The notes under the pieces are model-generated. The model saw only the letters and a program-made list of their open reading frames with translations, was not told where the DNA came from and made no database searches. From CAUZIB01 sp963578805 (lineage in GTDB: Bacteria; Acidobacteriota; Vicinamibacteria; Vicinamibacterales; UBA8438), in the NCBI GenBank assembly GCA_963578805.1, contig CAUZDY010000001.1, forward strand, positions 1-64,000: 64,000 nucleotides of DNA, in the 5' to 3' direction. The position numbers and the translations under genes are program-made. Positions 40,894 to 50,721 of the stretch are shown one piece after another (position 1 is the stretch's first letter; every line of letters begins with the position of its first letter).

Positions 40894-42738
40894 ATGCCCC
40901 ACTACGACGTCATCGTGATCGGCGCCGGACATGCCGGCTGCGAGGCTGCGTACGCGGCGGCGCGAATCGGTCTCCAGGTCGGACTGTGTACCCTCTCGAA
41001 TGACACCATTGCCCACATGCCGTGCAATCCTGCCGTGGGCGGCACGGCCAAAGGGCATCTTGTCCGAGAGATCGATGCTCTGGGTGGTTTGATGGCCCGA
41101 GCCATAGATGCCACAGGTATTCAGTTCAAGCTCCTGAATCGCAGTCGCGGCCCTGCCGTCTGGTCTCCGCGTGCTCAGGCTGACAAGCGGCGATACGGCG
41201 AATGGGTAAAAAATGAGCTCGAAAGTGAGCCTGGAGTCGAATGGCTCATCGGTCGTGCTGGTTCCGTGCTGGTACGCGGCGGATCCGTCGTCGGTCTCGC
41301 CATGGAAGGCGGATCCTCAGCCGAAGTCTTCGCTTGTCGGGCGCTGGTGGTGACCACCGGGACTTTTCTCAACGGGCTGATTCATATTGGACCAGAGCAA
41401 CGCTCGGCGGGACGACACGGTGAACCGGCCTCGCGGGATTTGTCGGAGTCTCTCAAGTCGCTGGGTCTGACGTGGGGCCGTCTTAAGACTGGTACCCCGC
41501 CTCGGCTCGACCGGCGCAGCATCGACTTTAGTCGTTTCCAGGAGTGCGCTGGGGATGAACCACCCGTGCCGTTCTCGTTTCTGACCGGCTGTATCGACAA
41601 ACCGCAAGTGCTGTGTCATCTAACCCATACGACTGATGAAATTCACCGGCTGGTGAGGTCACACATCAAAGATTCACCGTTGTACAACGGCCAAATTAAG
41701 GGGATAGGGCCGCGCTACTGTCCGTCGCTCGAAGACAAAGTCATGCGCTTTCCCGAACGCGAGCGCCACCAGATCTTCCTTGAGCCAGAGGGCCGGGATG
41801 TCCACGAGACGTATGTCAACGGATTCTCAATGAGTCTTTCTCGCGACCTTCAGGCTGAGATTGTTCATGCGATTCCAGGTCTCGAAAACGCTGTCATGAT
41901 CCGCCCAGGCTATGCGATCGAGTACGATTTTGTGCAGCCAACTGAGCTCCATCCGACGCTAGAAACAAAACGAGTGGACGGTCTGTTTCTTGCGGGGCAG
42001 ATCAATGGTACATCCGGATACGAAGAGGCTGCCGCGCAGGGGATTCTGGCCGGCATCAACGCTGCACGGTGTATCCAGCGGCGGCGGCCGCTCGTTCTGG
42101 GACGCGACCAGGCCTACATTGGCGTCTTGGCCGACGACCTTACAACCAAAGGATGTCTTGAGCCATACCGCATGTTTACTTCGAGGGCCGAGCATCGTCT
42201 TCTCCTTCGGATCGACAACGCCGATCTTCGGCTGACAGAGATCGGCAGAAACGTGGGACTTGTTGATGACGAGCGGTGGGAAAATTTTCGGGAACGTCGA
42301 TCGCGATACCAGCGGAACATGGCCGTCATAAAGAGGACGACGATCACCGTCGAAGGAAAACGGATCCGGGCGTCGCAGGCGCTTCGCCGCCCAGGGCTTC
42401 ATCTGCGCAATCTGGTTGGCCAGGGGAATCTCACCCTGGACGTTGCGGCGGGCCAGCCAGATGTGGATCTGGCGACAGTAGAGGCCGAGTGCAAATATGC
42501 TGGCTATCTGGCGCGGCAGCACGCAGCGGTCGAGCGCGGGCGGCAGCAAGAGGAACGAGCGATCCCTCGCGATTTCGTCTACTCTGGGGTTCCAGGTCTT
42601 TCGAACGAGGTTGTCCAGCGGCTCACCCAGGTTCAACCTCGAACGCTTGGGCAGGCCGTTCGGATTTCTGGCGTTACACCGGCGGCCGTTGCGGTGATTG
42701 GAGCGTGCCTCGGTCGGAAGAAACCGAAGCTTGCCTGA
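40894..42738 (+). CDS. mnmG: tRNA uridine-5-carboxymethylaminomethyl modification enzyme MnmG
   Basis: 614 residues. An FAD enzyme: VIVIGAGHAGCEAAYAAARI at the N-terminus is the dinucleotide fold, and PCNPAVGGTAKGHLVREIDA, LGLTWGRLKTGTPPR and GLFLAGQINGTSGYEEAAAQ are family hallmarks. The C-terminal helices bind tRNA and MnmE (PRDFVYSGVPGLSNEVVQRL). Length is normal. rsmG follows within 25 bases. Confidence 0.97.
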   Translation: MPHYDVIVIGAGHAGCEAAYAAARIGLQVGLCTLSNDTIAHMPCNPAVGGTAKGHLVREIDALGGLMARAIDATGIQFKLLNRSRGPAVWSPRAQADKRRYGEWVKNELESEPGVEWLIGRAGSVLVRGGSVVGLAMEGGSSAEVFACRALVVTTGTFLNGLIHIGPEQRSAGRHGEPASRDLSESLKSLGLTWGRLKTGTPPRLDRRSIDFSRFQECAGDEPPVPFSFLTGCIDKPQVLCHLTHTTDEIHRLVRSHIKDSPLYNGQIKGIGPRYCPSLEDKVMRFPERERHQIFLEPEGRDVHETYVNGFSMSLSRDLQAEIVHAIPGLENAVMIRPGYAIEYDFVQPTELHPTLETKRVDGLFLAGQINGTSGYEEAAAQGILAGINAARCIQRRRPLVLGRDQAYIGVLADDLTTKGCLEPYRMFTSRAEHRLLLRIDNADLRLTEIGRNVGLVDDERWENFRERRSRYQRNMAVIKRTTITVEGKRIRASQALRRPGLHLRNLVGQGNLTLDVAAGQPDVDLATVEAECKYAGYLARQHAAVERGRQQEERAIPRDFVYSGVPGLSNEVVQRLTQVQPRTLGQAVRISGVTPAAVAVIGACLGRKKPKLA

Positions 42739-42759
42739 CTATTGAGGCGGGTTCACGCA

Positions 42760-43419
42760 ATGTCAAGAAAGGCCGTGACCGTCAGAGACCGGATTGAGAA
42801 ACGGGCTCGACGCGCTGGGATCGAAGTGTCCGGCACACTGGGTGCTCAGCTCACCGAGTACGTCGAACTCCTTCGCCACTGGAATGAGCGGATGAACTTG
42901 ACTGCTCTGGACGATAAGGATGCCGGTCTCGACAGGTTGATCATCGAACCGCTCGTAGCTGTTTCACACATACCTCGAAAGGGACGCGCGATAGACATTG
43001 GTTCGGGGGGTGGGTCACCGGCGATTCCCGTTAAGCTGGCGCTTCCGGCACTGTCACTGCTCATGGTTGAGTCGAAGACACGCAAGGCGGCATTCCTGAG
43101 GGAGGCTTGCCGGCAGCTGGAAATTAAGGACGTGACCGTTGAGACGGAGCGATATGAGGCACTGCTACCGCGGCCTGAGCTTCACGAGGCGTATGATCTG
43201 CTGACTCTACGGGCGGTTCGTATCGAGGCGCGAATACTGCGTGGACTGCAGGCATTCGTGAGGCCTGGGGGTGTTGTGGCGTTATTTCGCGGTGGCGGAG
43301 GAAGTGACGTTCCCGCAAATCTAGAGCCGCCGCTTGCTTGGCGGGCCACTTACCCGCTGGTCAGCACGCTTGGGAGTCGGCTGGTGGTTCTTGAGAAGCG
43401 CGATGTAGGTCGCCGATAG
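42760..43419 (+). CDS. rsmG: 16S rRNA (guanine-527-N7)-methyltransferase
   Basis: 219 residues from ATG 42760 (GAGGCGG about 10 bases upstream); a TTG 18 bases earlier is possible. Class I methyltransferase with RAIDIGSGGGSPAIPVKLAL as SAM motif I and MVESKTRKAAFLREACRQLE as motif II. The usual (G)SGAGFPGLPL motif is slightly changed to GSGGGSPAIPV. HWNERMNLTALDD is the typical N-terminal motif. The mnmG-rsmG-parAB order is conserved near origins. Confidence 0.93.
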   Translation: MSRKAVTVRDRIEKRARRAGIEVSGTLGAQLTEYVELLRHWNERMNLTALDDKDAGLDRLIIEPLVAVSHIPRKGRAIDIGSGGGSPAIPVKLALPALSLLMVESKTRKAAFLREACRQLEIKDVTVETERYEALLPRPELHEAYDLLTLRAVRIEARILRGLQAFVRPGGVVALFRGGGGSDVPANLEPPLAWRATYPLVSTLGSRLVVLEKRDVGRR

Positions 43420-44140
43420 ACGAATAAAATACGAAAGTATGTCGTCTCATACAGGTATCCATAACTTGACGATTCTCTTGAAGAACCTTGTTCTATTTGA
43501 ATCCAGTACTTGTCCGGATCTATCCCGCTGTTGCTGGCTATGATTCAGAAGTAGGTATCTGATCTGGCTAGCCCAAAGCTAATAAGAATATTGGATTAGC
43601 TATGAGCTGAAAGACTTAAATAAACCAGCTTGCAATGATGAATACGGATGTCAGCATCCCTGCCTGTGGTGTTCGATAGATCGCACGGTTCAGGCATCAT
43701 CGATAGCCAAGGACTGAAACACTCGGCAACACCCTAATTATGTCAACCGATTCCTAGACTGATCGACGTAAGCGTTGCCGGCTAACTTTTCCTCTCCTAG
43801 ACTATGTGTCGTCGGTGTTATCAGACCGCCATGGGAACATCGACCCAGGCGATGTGAACTTTTGGATGTCATATACTCTGTATCTCAAGGAATTCATTTA
43901 ACCAAGCGACTCTAGTGATGAGAGAGTGATGTCACCAGTCGTTCGTCGCTCGTGGTAATTCCCATATTGTAGTCTCAAGTGACTGTTCCACGTGGAACAT
44001 CTTGACCAAAGACAGCTGTGAGTGTAAGATCCAATAGGATCTGTACCAAATTGGTTGATAAACCTAATATATTTAGGTGTTTTAACCTAATTATTATATC
44101 TCTGGTGTTCTAGGAATGGGCTAATACTAAACCGAGCCTG
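43420..44140. other. 721-bp intergenic region carrying parS
   Basis: Relatively AT-rich spacer between rsmG and parA with no convincing reading frame. Its clear element is the parS palindrome at 43984-43999. The promoter of parA probably lies within the AT-rich tract at about 44,040-44,100. Confidence 0.5.
43984..43999. promoter_or_regulatory. parS centromere site
   Basis: TGTTCCACGTGGAACA, a perfect 16-bp palindrome and a standard parS variant (consensus TGTTNCACGTGNAACA). ParB binds it, loads as a CTP-dependent clamp and spreads. It lies 142 bases upstream of parA and about 8 kb from the predicted oriC, as expected for a chromosomal ParABS system. Confidence 0.95.
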
Positions 44141-44947
44141 ATGAAGAAGATCGTCGCGATTGCCAACCAAAAAGGCGGAGTGGGTAAGACGACGACCGCG
44201 ATCAATCTTGCGGCGTCCCTGGCGCTGGCTGATCAGACTGTGCTACTGGTCGATCTGGATCCGCAATCGAACCTCACGAGTGGCATCGGCCTCAAGGGTC
44301 AAACAATCGCGGGTCGGACGGTTTATGACGCCCTGACAAGCGGATCGCCTCCAGCCCTGGATGCCTACGTGATGCCCACAGCGGTTAGTGGTCTCGCGCT
44401 AATTCCCTCCGATCACAATCTTACCGGGGCGGAGCTCGAGCTGATCAACCTCCCGAACCGCGAGTTCAGGTTGCGGTCGCTGCTTGAACAAGCGCGGAGC
44501 GATTTCGACTATGTGCTCATCGATACGCCACCCTCACTTGGTCTCCTCACACTCAACGCGCTTGTGGCAGCCGATGACGTTCTCATTCCGCTAACGTGCG
44601 AGTATTTCGCACTCGAAGGCGTGGCCGAGCTGATGGCGACGCTCAAACGTGTGCAAGGGTCACTCAATCGAGAACTTACGATCGCAGGGGTGCTACTGAC
44701 GATGGCAGATCAGCGGACAAACCTGGGTCGGCAGGTCGCGCAGGAGGTTCGAACCTTCTTCAAGGACCGGGTTTTCGATACGACAATTCCGCGCAACATC
44801 CGACTTGGTGAGGCCCCGAGCCACGGGCTCCCGGTTATCCTGTACGACGTTCGTTCGAAAGGTGCCGAAGCGTACGTCGCCCTCGCCCGTGAAGTGCTGA
44901 CCCCACATTCGACACCCGATTCGAAACCCGCGGTCACGGCACTCTAG
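44141..44947 (+). CDS. parA: chromosome-partitioning ATPase ParA (Soj)
   Basis: 268 residues. Deviant Walker A in IANQKGGVGKTTTAINLAAS, residues 7-26, with the two signature lysines; Walker B-like DYVLIDTPPSLGLLTLNALV; and DLDPQSNLTSGIG. No N-terminal DNA-binding domain, so it is the chromosomal type. It forms nucleoid gradients and moves ParB-parS complexes apart. parB follows after 26 bases. Confidence 0.97.
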   Translation: MKKIVAIANQKGGVGKTTTAINLAASLALADQTVLLVDLDPQSNLTSGIGLKGQTIAGRTVYDALTSGSPPALDAYVMPTAVSGLALIPSDHNLTGAELELINLPNREFRLRSLLEQARSDFDYVLIDTPPSLGLLTLNALVAADDVLIPLTCEYFALEGVAELMATLKRVQGSLNRELTIAGVLLTMADQRTNLGRQVAQEVRTFFKDRVFDTTIPRNIRLGEAPSHGLPVILYDVRSKGAEAYVALAREVLTPHSTPDSKPAVTAL

Positions 44948-44973
44948 TCTGGGACCGTACATGAGGAATAACG

Positions 44974-45864
44974 ATGCCTGAGAAACGTCCAGCTCTTGGC
45001 CGTGGGCTGAGCGCGCTGATCCCAGACGCGCCGAAAACGCCCACCCGTGGGCCGGGATCCAGTAGCGCTCCGAACGAGGTCGACCTTGACCTTCTTCGCC
45101 CGAATGAAGAGCAGCCCCGAGCTGACATGGATGACGCGAGGCTGGATGACCTGGCCCGCTCGATCGGTGTCAGCGGCGTCATTCAGCCTATTTTGGTGCG
45201 ACCTCGTTCTGAAGGCAGATACGAAATAGTAGCCGGGGAGCGGCGATGGCGGGCTGCCCAGCGAGCGGGACTGTTGCGTGTTCCCGTAATCGTCAAAGAC
45301 ATCCCGATCGAAAAAAGGCTTGAACTTGCGCTCGTTGAGAACATTCAACGGGAAAATCTCAATCCCATCGAAGAGGCGCGTGCCTACCGGCGACTTGCAG
45401 ACCAGTTCCAGCGGACCCAGGAAGAAATCGCCCAGGCGGTGGGGAAGGATCGAGCGACTGTGGCCAACTACCAGCGGTTGCTGACGCTGCCAAGCGAGGT
45501 ACAGGCTGATGTGGGTACTGGCGGTCTCAGTATGGGGCACGCACGTGCGCTGATCGGATTGCCAAACCCGCCAACCCAACGTAGGGTCGCCCGAGACATC
45601 CGGGCGCGTGACTTATCAGTCCGAGAAACGGAAGCACTTGTCAAGAAATTGTTGACGCCGCAACCGGCGGCTAGTCCAGCCGTGGAGCGAGACGTGCACA
45701 CCCGCGCCGCTGAAGAGCAGCTGCGTGTGGCGCTCGGCACTCGAGTGCGGATTTCCAGGGCGCGCCGTGGTGGCACAGTCAACATTCAGTTCAACTCGGA
45801 AGAAGAACTGCAGCGCCTGTATGAGAGACTCACAGCCCGCCCTGCTGGTCCGGACCATTCCTAG
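44974..45864 (+). CDS. parB: chromosome-partitioning protein ParB (Spo0J)
   Basis: 296 residues. N-terminal ParA-activating motif RPALGRGLSALIPD, the CTPase/ParB domain with LRPNEEQPRADMDDARLDDL and IVAGERRWRAAQRAGLLRVP (GERRxRA binds CTP), the central HTH EIAQAVGKDRATVANYQRLL, and a C-terminal dimerisation segment with GTRVRISRARRGGTVNIQFN. It binds parS upstream of parA. Confidence 0.97.
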   Translation: MPEKRPALGRGLSALIPDAPKTPTRGPGSSSAPNEVDLDLLRPNEEQPRADMDDARLDDLARSIGVSGVIQPILVRPRSEGRYEIVAGERRWRAAQRAGLLRVPVIVKDIPIEKRLELALVENIQRENLNPIEEARAYRRLADQFQRTQEEIAQAVGKDRATVANYQRLLTLPSEVQADVGTGGLSMGHARALIGLPNPPTQRRVARDIRARDLSVRETEALVKKLLTPQPAASPAVERDVHTRAAEEQLRVALGTRVRISRARRGGTVNIQFNSEEELQRLYERLTARPAGPDHS

Positions 45865-45876
45865 AGGAGGATTCTC

Positions 45877-46029
45877 GTGATTCGTAAAGCGATCGCCAGG
45901 GGCGCTGAATGCGCAAGTTTAGGGCTTAGGTCATCCCGTTTAGTCGCCGCGATCTCACCAGATCGCTCGCGCATCGGTTGTTTGATCGACGGGAAAACTA
46001 GAATCTCGGCTTGCTCCTCTCTGTCTTGA
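45877..46029 (+). CDS. possible 50-residue ORF after parB
   Basis: GTG at 45877 is preceded, 6 bases away, by the strong ribosome binding site AGAGGAGG, which begins right at the parB stop. The frame gives IRKAIARGAECASLGLRSSR, then LVAAISPDRS and stops. No family is recognised and there is no clear conservation signal. It could be a real small gene, the start of a decayed gene, or chance. The remaining 115 bases up to atpH hold nothing I can name. Confidence 0.2.
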   Translation: MIRKAIARGAECASLGLRSSRLVAAISPDRSRIGCLIDGKTRISACSSLS

Positions 46030-46144
46030 GTGGTATAAATTCCTGTTTGCCCTGCCGCGAACACTCCCAGTGGCTGGTTGCCTCCCCTCGCCACGCCTCG
46101 GTTTTCTTGATCGGCGATGAGGGGGCACACCGAAATCGGAGACG

Positions 46145-46693
46145 ATGACAAATAGGGCTGCCGCAACGCGTTATGCTCGGGCGTTGCTCGAAGTGAGCCA
46201 GACGGATGCCGACCCCGAACGTGTCGAGCAGGAGCTATCGGCTTTTGTCGCCTTGACGGCGTCTCATCCAAGTCTCGCTCGAAGTCTTGTCAATCCAGGT
46301 ATTCCGCTTTCCAGAAAGCGAGCCTTGATGACGGAGCTCCTCCCTCGACTGGGTGACATCTTACCGGTGACCCGCCGATTACTGGTGCTTCTCGCCGACA
46401 GGGACCGACTGTCCATTCTTGGAGAGATTCTTGACATGTATCGCGACCGGCTGATGGAGCTGCGGGGTGTCGTTCGAGCTCGGATTACGACCGCCTCTGA
46501 GCTTCCACCAGAGCGTCTTGCAGTCATTACAGCGACACTCGAGGGTGCGACTGGAAAGCAAGTGGATGTCGAGACTGAAATCGATGTCACGCTGTTGGGC
46601 GGTGTGGTGACCCAAATCGGGAGTACCGTGTATGACGGGAGCGTTGCAGGTCATCTCGCCCGACTCCGAAGCCGCTTTCTCAGCGAAGCCTGA
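46145..46693 (+). CDS. atpH: ATP synthase F1 delta subunit
   Basis: 182 residues. Helical N-terminal domain (RYARALLEVSQTDADPERVE; TRALLPRL-like helices) and C-terminal part with KQVDVETEIDVTLLGGVVTQ, then IGSTVYDGSVAGHLARLRSR, the OSCP/delta signature (D..L.GG.....G...D.S....L..L). It joins F1 to the peripheral stalk. No atpB, atpE or atpF gene precedes it; parB is the upstream neighbour. Confidence 0.93.
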   Translation: MTNRAAATRYARALLEVSQTDADPERVEQELSAFVALTASHPSLARSLVNPGIPLSRKRALMTELLPRLGDILPVTRRLLVLLADRDRLSILGEILDMYRDRLMELRGVVRARITTASELPPERLAVITATLEGATGKQVDVETEIDVTLLGGVVTQIGSTVYDGSVAGHLARLRSRFLSEA

Positions 46694-46788
46694 CTATTTA
46701 ACAACCGACGACTTACGACCAAGCGAAGCGTAACTATTTGCAACCATCAAGGACCCTCAATCTGAGAGCTAGCGCCTAGGGCGACCCC

Positions 46789-48318
46789 ATGGATATCAGA
46801 GCCGACGAAATTTCGAAGATTATCAAGGACCAGCTTGGCGACTACGCACTCGATGTTGATGTGACTGAAGTCGGAACGGTGGTGTCAGTTGGCGACGGCA
46901 TCGCCCGTATCCACGGCATCGAAGGCGCGATGTCTACTGAAATGCTTGAGTTTCCTGGTGGTGTGTACGGCATCGCCCTTAACCTGGAGGAGTCGAGCGT
47001 TGGTGCCGTCCTCCTCGGAGAGGCGACAACGATCAAGGAAGGTGACACCGTCAAGCGCACGGGTCGGATCATTTCTGTTCCCGTGGGCGACGAGCTGATC
47101 GGCCGCGTTGTGAATGCTCTTGGCCAGCCCATTGACGGCAAAGGACCACTTGGTTCGAGCCAGAATGCGCCGATTGAGAAAATTGCGCCGGGCGTCGTCG
47201 ACCGCCAGCCGGTCAGGGAACCCTTACAGACAGGCCTTAAGGCGATTGACGCCATGGTGCCGATCGGACGCGGTCAGCGTGAGCTGATTATCGGTGACCG
47301 CCAGACGGGGAAAACGGCGGTGGCCGTCGACGCGATCATCAACCAGAAGGGTCTTGACGTCATCTGCATCTACAACGCGATCGGGCAGAAGCAGTCGACC
47401 GTCGCGCAGGTGGTGAGGACGTTGGAAGAAAACGGCGCGATGGAATACTCGGTGGTCGTTGCGGCCGGGGCGTCTGACCCAGCGTCACAGCAATACATTA
47501 GCCCCTATTCGGCTTGTGCGATTGGCGAGTATTTCCGTGACGGCGGTCGGCATGCCCTGTGCGTCTACGACGACCTATCGAAGCATGCGCAGGCGTATCG
47601 GGAGATTTCATTACTGCTCCGCCGCCCCCCCGGCCGAGAGGCCTACCCAGGCGACGTATTTTATCTCCATTCTCGGCTACTGGAGCGCGCTGCCAAGCTC
47701 AGTGCGAATATGGGTGGGGGATCATTGACCGCGTTGCCGATTATCGAGACTCAGGCTGGTGACCTGTCGGCGTATATTCCGACTAACGTAATTTCGATCA
47801 CCGACGGACAGATCTTTCTCGAAAGTGATCTCTTTCATCAGGGTATCCGACCGGCGATCAACGTTGGAAACTCCGTGTCGCGCGTCGGAGGCTCGGCGCA
47901 GGTACGTGCGATGAGGCAGGTTGCCGGAACATTGAGGATCGACCTCGCACAGTTCAGAGAACTCGAGGCTTTCGCGCAGTTTGGCAGTGACCTCGACAAG
48001 GCGACGCAGAACCAGCTTAACCGAGGCCGCCGTTTGGTCGAAATTCTTAAACAGTCGCAGTACCAGCCGCTGGCCGTTGAGAAGCAGGTGCTGATCCTCT
48101 TCGCGGGCGCGAATGGGTATCTCGATGGCATCCAGGAATCTGATGTTGCGGAGTACGAACGGCAGCTCTACGAATTCTTCGAGGTTCGCCACGCGGCTGT
48201 GATTCAGACGCTCAACGAACAGAAGAAGATGGATGAGGAGCTTACAGCCACGATTACGAACGCGGTCGGGGAGTTCACCACGCAGTTCGTCGAAGCACGC
48301 AAGGAAGCGATCGCCTAA
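46789..48318 (+). CDS. atpA: ATP synthase F1 alpha subunit
   Basis: 509 residues, standard length. N-terminal beta-barrel (ISKIIKDQLGDY; VSVGDGIARIHGIEGAMSTE), Walker A GDRQTGKTAVAVD, YNAIGQKQSTVAQVVRTLEE, and the visible PPGREAYPGDVFYLHSRLLE, ISVGNSVSRVGGSAQ-type motif with the catalytic-site Arg. It forms the alpha3beta3 head with AtpD. Followed by atpG after five bases. Confidence 0.98.
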   Translation: MDIRADEISKIIKDQLGDYALDVDVTEVGTVVSVGDGIARIHGIEGAMSTEMLEFPGGVYGIALNLEESSVGAVLLGEATTIKEGDTVKRTGRIISVPVGDELIGRVVNALGQPIDGKGPLGSSQNAPIEKIAPGVVDRQPVREPLQTGLKAIDAMVPIGRGQRELIIGDRQTGKTAVAVDAIINQKGLDVICIYNAIGQKQSTVAQVVRTLEENGAMEYSVVVAAGASDPASQQYISPYSACAIGEYFRDGGRHALCVYDDLSKHAQAYREISLLLRRPPGREAYPGDVFYLHSRLLERAAKLSANMGGGSLTALPIIETQAGDLSAYIPTNVISITDGQIFLESDLFHQGIRPAINVGNSVSRVGGSAQVRAMRQVAGTLRIDLAQFRELEAFAQFGSDLDKATQNQLNRGRRLVEILKQSQYQPLAVEKQVLILFAGANGYLDGIQESDVAEYERQLYEFFEVRHAAVIQTLNEQKKMDEELTATITNAVGEFTTQFVEARKEAIA

Positions 48319-48323
48319 GCATT

Positions 48324-49190
48324 ATGCCTTCCCTTCTCGATCTTCGACGGCGGATCCGCGCCGTCACGAACACGCAGCAGATTACGAAGGCGATGAAGAC
48401 CGTCTCCGCTTCCAAGCTGCGCAGAGCCCAGGAGCGGATTGTGGGCGCGCGTCCGTTCGCACGTGAGATGCAGCGCGTGCTGAATGGCCTTGCTTCGGGG
48501 ATCGACCCGACGGCACACCCGTTACTGGCGCCGGCAGACCCGGCGTCGACAGCACCAGCGCTACTGATTGTCGTGACGGCGGATAAGGGGCTGTGCGGCG
48601 GGTTTAATGGAGGATTGCTGCGGAGAGCTTCCGCGCATCTTCGGGATGCTGACGGTCAAGTGGTACTGGCACTCATCGGACGGAAGGGTCGCGACTTCTT
48701 TCGTCGGCACAGCTTTGAGGTGCGGTATGAGGACGTCAATATTTTTAACGCCCTGAAGTATGTCCATGCGCAGGCTGTGGCTGAGTTTGCGATTCAACAG
48801 TTCACGGAGGGCACCGTGTCAGGCGTGCACCTCGTTTACAATGAATTCAAGAGCGTCATCCAACAGGATGTGGTCGTCGACCAATTACTTCCGATTCCGA
48901 GACTTGCGTCGGCCGAAGCGGAGTCAGAGGTGCTGGCTAATTACCTGTTTGAACCGAATCCAGATCAGATTTTCCAGACGCTTCTTCCGCGCCATGTTGA
49001 AATCCAGATTTTTCGAGCGCTCCTTGAATCCTCGGCTGGCGAGCACGCGGCGCGGATGACGGCGATGGACGCCGCGACCCGAAATGCTGGCGAGATGATC
49101 GAGGGGCTAACACTGTATATGAACAAAGTTCGACAGGCGACGATCACCCGCGAGTTGATCGAGGTGGTATCGGGGGCGCAGGCGCTGTGA
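48324..49190 (+). CDS. atpG: ATP synthase F1 gamma subunit
   Basis: 288 residues. The rotor shaft: N-terminal coiled coil LLDLRRRIRAVTNTQQITKA, then MKTVSASKLRRAQERI, Rossmann-like middle part (VVTADKGLCGGFNGGLLRRA) and C-terminal helix GEHAARMTAMDAATRNAGEM, then YMNKVRQATITRELIEVVSG. All are strongly conserved in the family. Confidence 0.97.
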   Translation: MPSLLDLRRRIRAVTNTQQITKAMKTVSASKLRRAQERIVGARPFAREMQRVLNGLASGIDPTAHPLLAPADPASTAPALLIVVTADKGLCGGFNGGLLRRASAHLRDADGQVVLALIGRKGRDFFRRHSFEVRYEDVNIFNALKYVHAQAVAEFAIQQFTEGTVSGVHLVYNEFKSVIQQDVVVDQLLPIPRLASAEAESEVLANYLFEPNPDQIFQTLLPRHVEIQIFRALLESSAGEHAARMTAMDAATRNAGEMIEGLTLYMNKVRQATITRELIEVVSGAQAL

Positions 49191-49254
49191 GCATGAAGAG
49201 ATCAGAGGTCAGGAGCGTCCCGGTCCTGTCTCCCGTCTTCTGGAGAGTGTAGGA

Positions 49255-50703
49255 ATGACAGACACAGATTCCAAAGCAGGCAAGATTGTTCAGGTTATCG
49301 GCCCCGTGGTCGACGTCGAGTTCGAAGGTGGGCACCTACCGCCCATCTACCATGCACTACATATCACCGGGGGAATCGGGGAGAACGCTATCGATCTCAT
49401 TGCTGAGGTTGAGCAGCACCTCGGCGAGGGCCGAGTGCGAGCCGTCGCAATGACCGCGACCGATGGGATGCAGCGTGGTATGGCTGCCGTCGATACGGGT
49501 GCTCCGATTTCAGTTCCGGTGGGACCCAAGACGCTGGGGCGCGTGCTCAATGTCCTCGGCGATCCAGTCGACTTTCCGGATCGCCCCGTTGAATCTGAAG
49601 AGCGATGGCCGATCCATCGTCCGGCACCCTCTCTTGAAGACCAGTCGACAGAGCTCGAGATGTTCGAGACCGGTATCAAGGTAATCGACCTGCTCGAACC
49701 CTATCTGCGAGGTGGCAAGATTGGGCTGTTCGGTGGCGCGGGTGTCGGCAAGACCGTCGTCATCATGGAGCTCATTAACAATATAGCCCTCAAACATGGA
49801 GGCGTCTCTGTTTTCGGTGGAGTTGGGGAACGAACGCGTGAGGGAAACGATCTCTGGCTTGAAATGCAGGAGAGTGGGGTCATCAATATCGAGGAGCCAG
49901 AGAAGTCCCGCGCGGCTCTGATTTATGGTCAAATGACCGAGCCTCCAGGTGCACGGCTACGCGTGGCACTGAGCGCGTTAACGGTTGCTGAGTATTTTCG
50001 GGACGCCGAGAGCAAGGACGTGCTACTTTTCATCGACAACATCTTCAGGTTCACCCAGGCTGGATCGGAAGTGTCCGCGTTGTTGGGACGGATGCCATCG
50101 GCGGTTGGATACCAACCGACACTTATGAGTGAGATGGGCCAGCTACAGGAGCGGATTACGTCGACCAAGAAGGGCTCAATCACATCTGTGCAAGCCATTT
50201 ATGTTCCGGCAGATGACTACACCGACCCAGCACCGGCGACGACGTTCGCCCACCTTGACGCTACGACCGAGCTGTCACGTTCGATTGCGGCACAGGGGCT
50301 GTATCCAGCCGTGGATCCACTTGCATCGACATCTCGAATCCTTGACCCGAGGATTATCGGCGAAGAGCACTACTCGGTAGCCCGCGAAGTTAAGCAGGTA
50401 CTACAGCGGTATAAGGATCTTCAGGACATCATCGCTATTCTGGGGATCGACGAGCTCTCCGAGGACGACAAGCTAGCGGTGTCGCGCGCTCGTAAGATCC
50501 AGCGGTTTCTGTCTCAGCCGTTCCATGTCGCCGAGCAGTTCACTGGCTCCCCAGGTAAGTATGTCGCCATTGCGGACACGATTCGCGGCTTTAAAGAGAT
50601 CGTCGAAGGCAAACACGACGAGATTCCTGAGCAGGCCTTCCTGATGGTCGGAACCATCGAGGAGGCAATTGAGAACGCAGAGAAGATGAAGGCGACAGCG
50701 TAG
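49255..50703 (+). CDS. atpD: ATP synthase F1 beta subunit
   Basis: 482 residues. It holds the catalytic sites: Walker A GGAGVGKTVVIMELINNIA, GERTREGNDLWLEMQESGVI, DNIFRFTQAGSEVSALLGRM, and VPADDYTDPAPATTFAHLDA with the ADP-contacting ALAS-like STSRILDP region. The C-terminal helical domain includes LGIDELSEDDKLAVSRARKI with the DELSEED-like motif (DELSEDD). The ATG start is preceded by GAGAGTGTAGGA. Confidence 0.98.
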   Translation: MTDTDSKAGKIVQVIGPVVDVEFEGGHLPPIYHALHITGGIGENAIDLIAEVEQHLGEGRVRAVAMTATDGMQRGMAAVDTGAPISVPVGPKTLGRVLNVLGDPVDFPDRPVESEERWPIHRPAPSLEDQSTELEMFETGIKVIDLLEPYLRGGKIGLFGGAGVGKTVVIMELINNIALKHGGVSVFGGVGERTREGNDLWLEMQESGVINIEEPEKSRAALIYGQMTEPPGARLRVALSALTVAEYFRDAESKDVLLFIDNIFRFTQAGSEVSALLGRMPSAVGYQPTLMSEMGQLQERITSTKKGSITSVQAIYVPADDYTDPAPATTFAHLDATTELSRSIAAQGLYPAVDPLASTSRILDPRIIGEEHYSVAREVKQVLQRYKDLQDIIAILGIDELSEDDKLAVSRARKIQRFLSQPFHVAEQFTGSPGKYVAIADTIRGFKEIVEGKHDEIPEQAFLMVGTIEEAIENAEKMKATA

Positions 50704-50721
50704 CTGCCGCTTGGACGGAAC

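Noticed and set aside
45861..46271. 136-codon minus-strand ORF between parB and atpH
   Set aside because: Overlaps the atpH start antisense and shows no domain or ribosome binding site; surrounding operon runs the other way.
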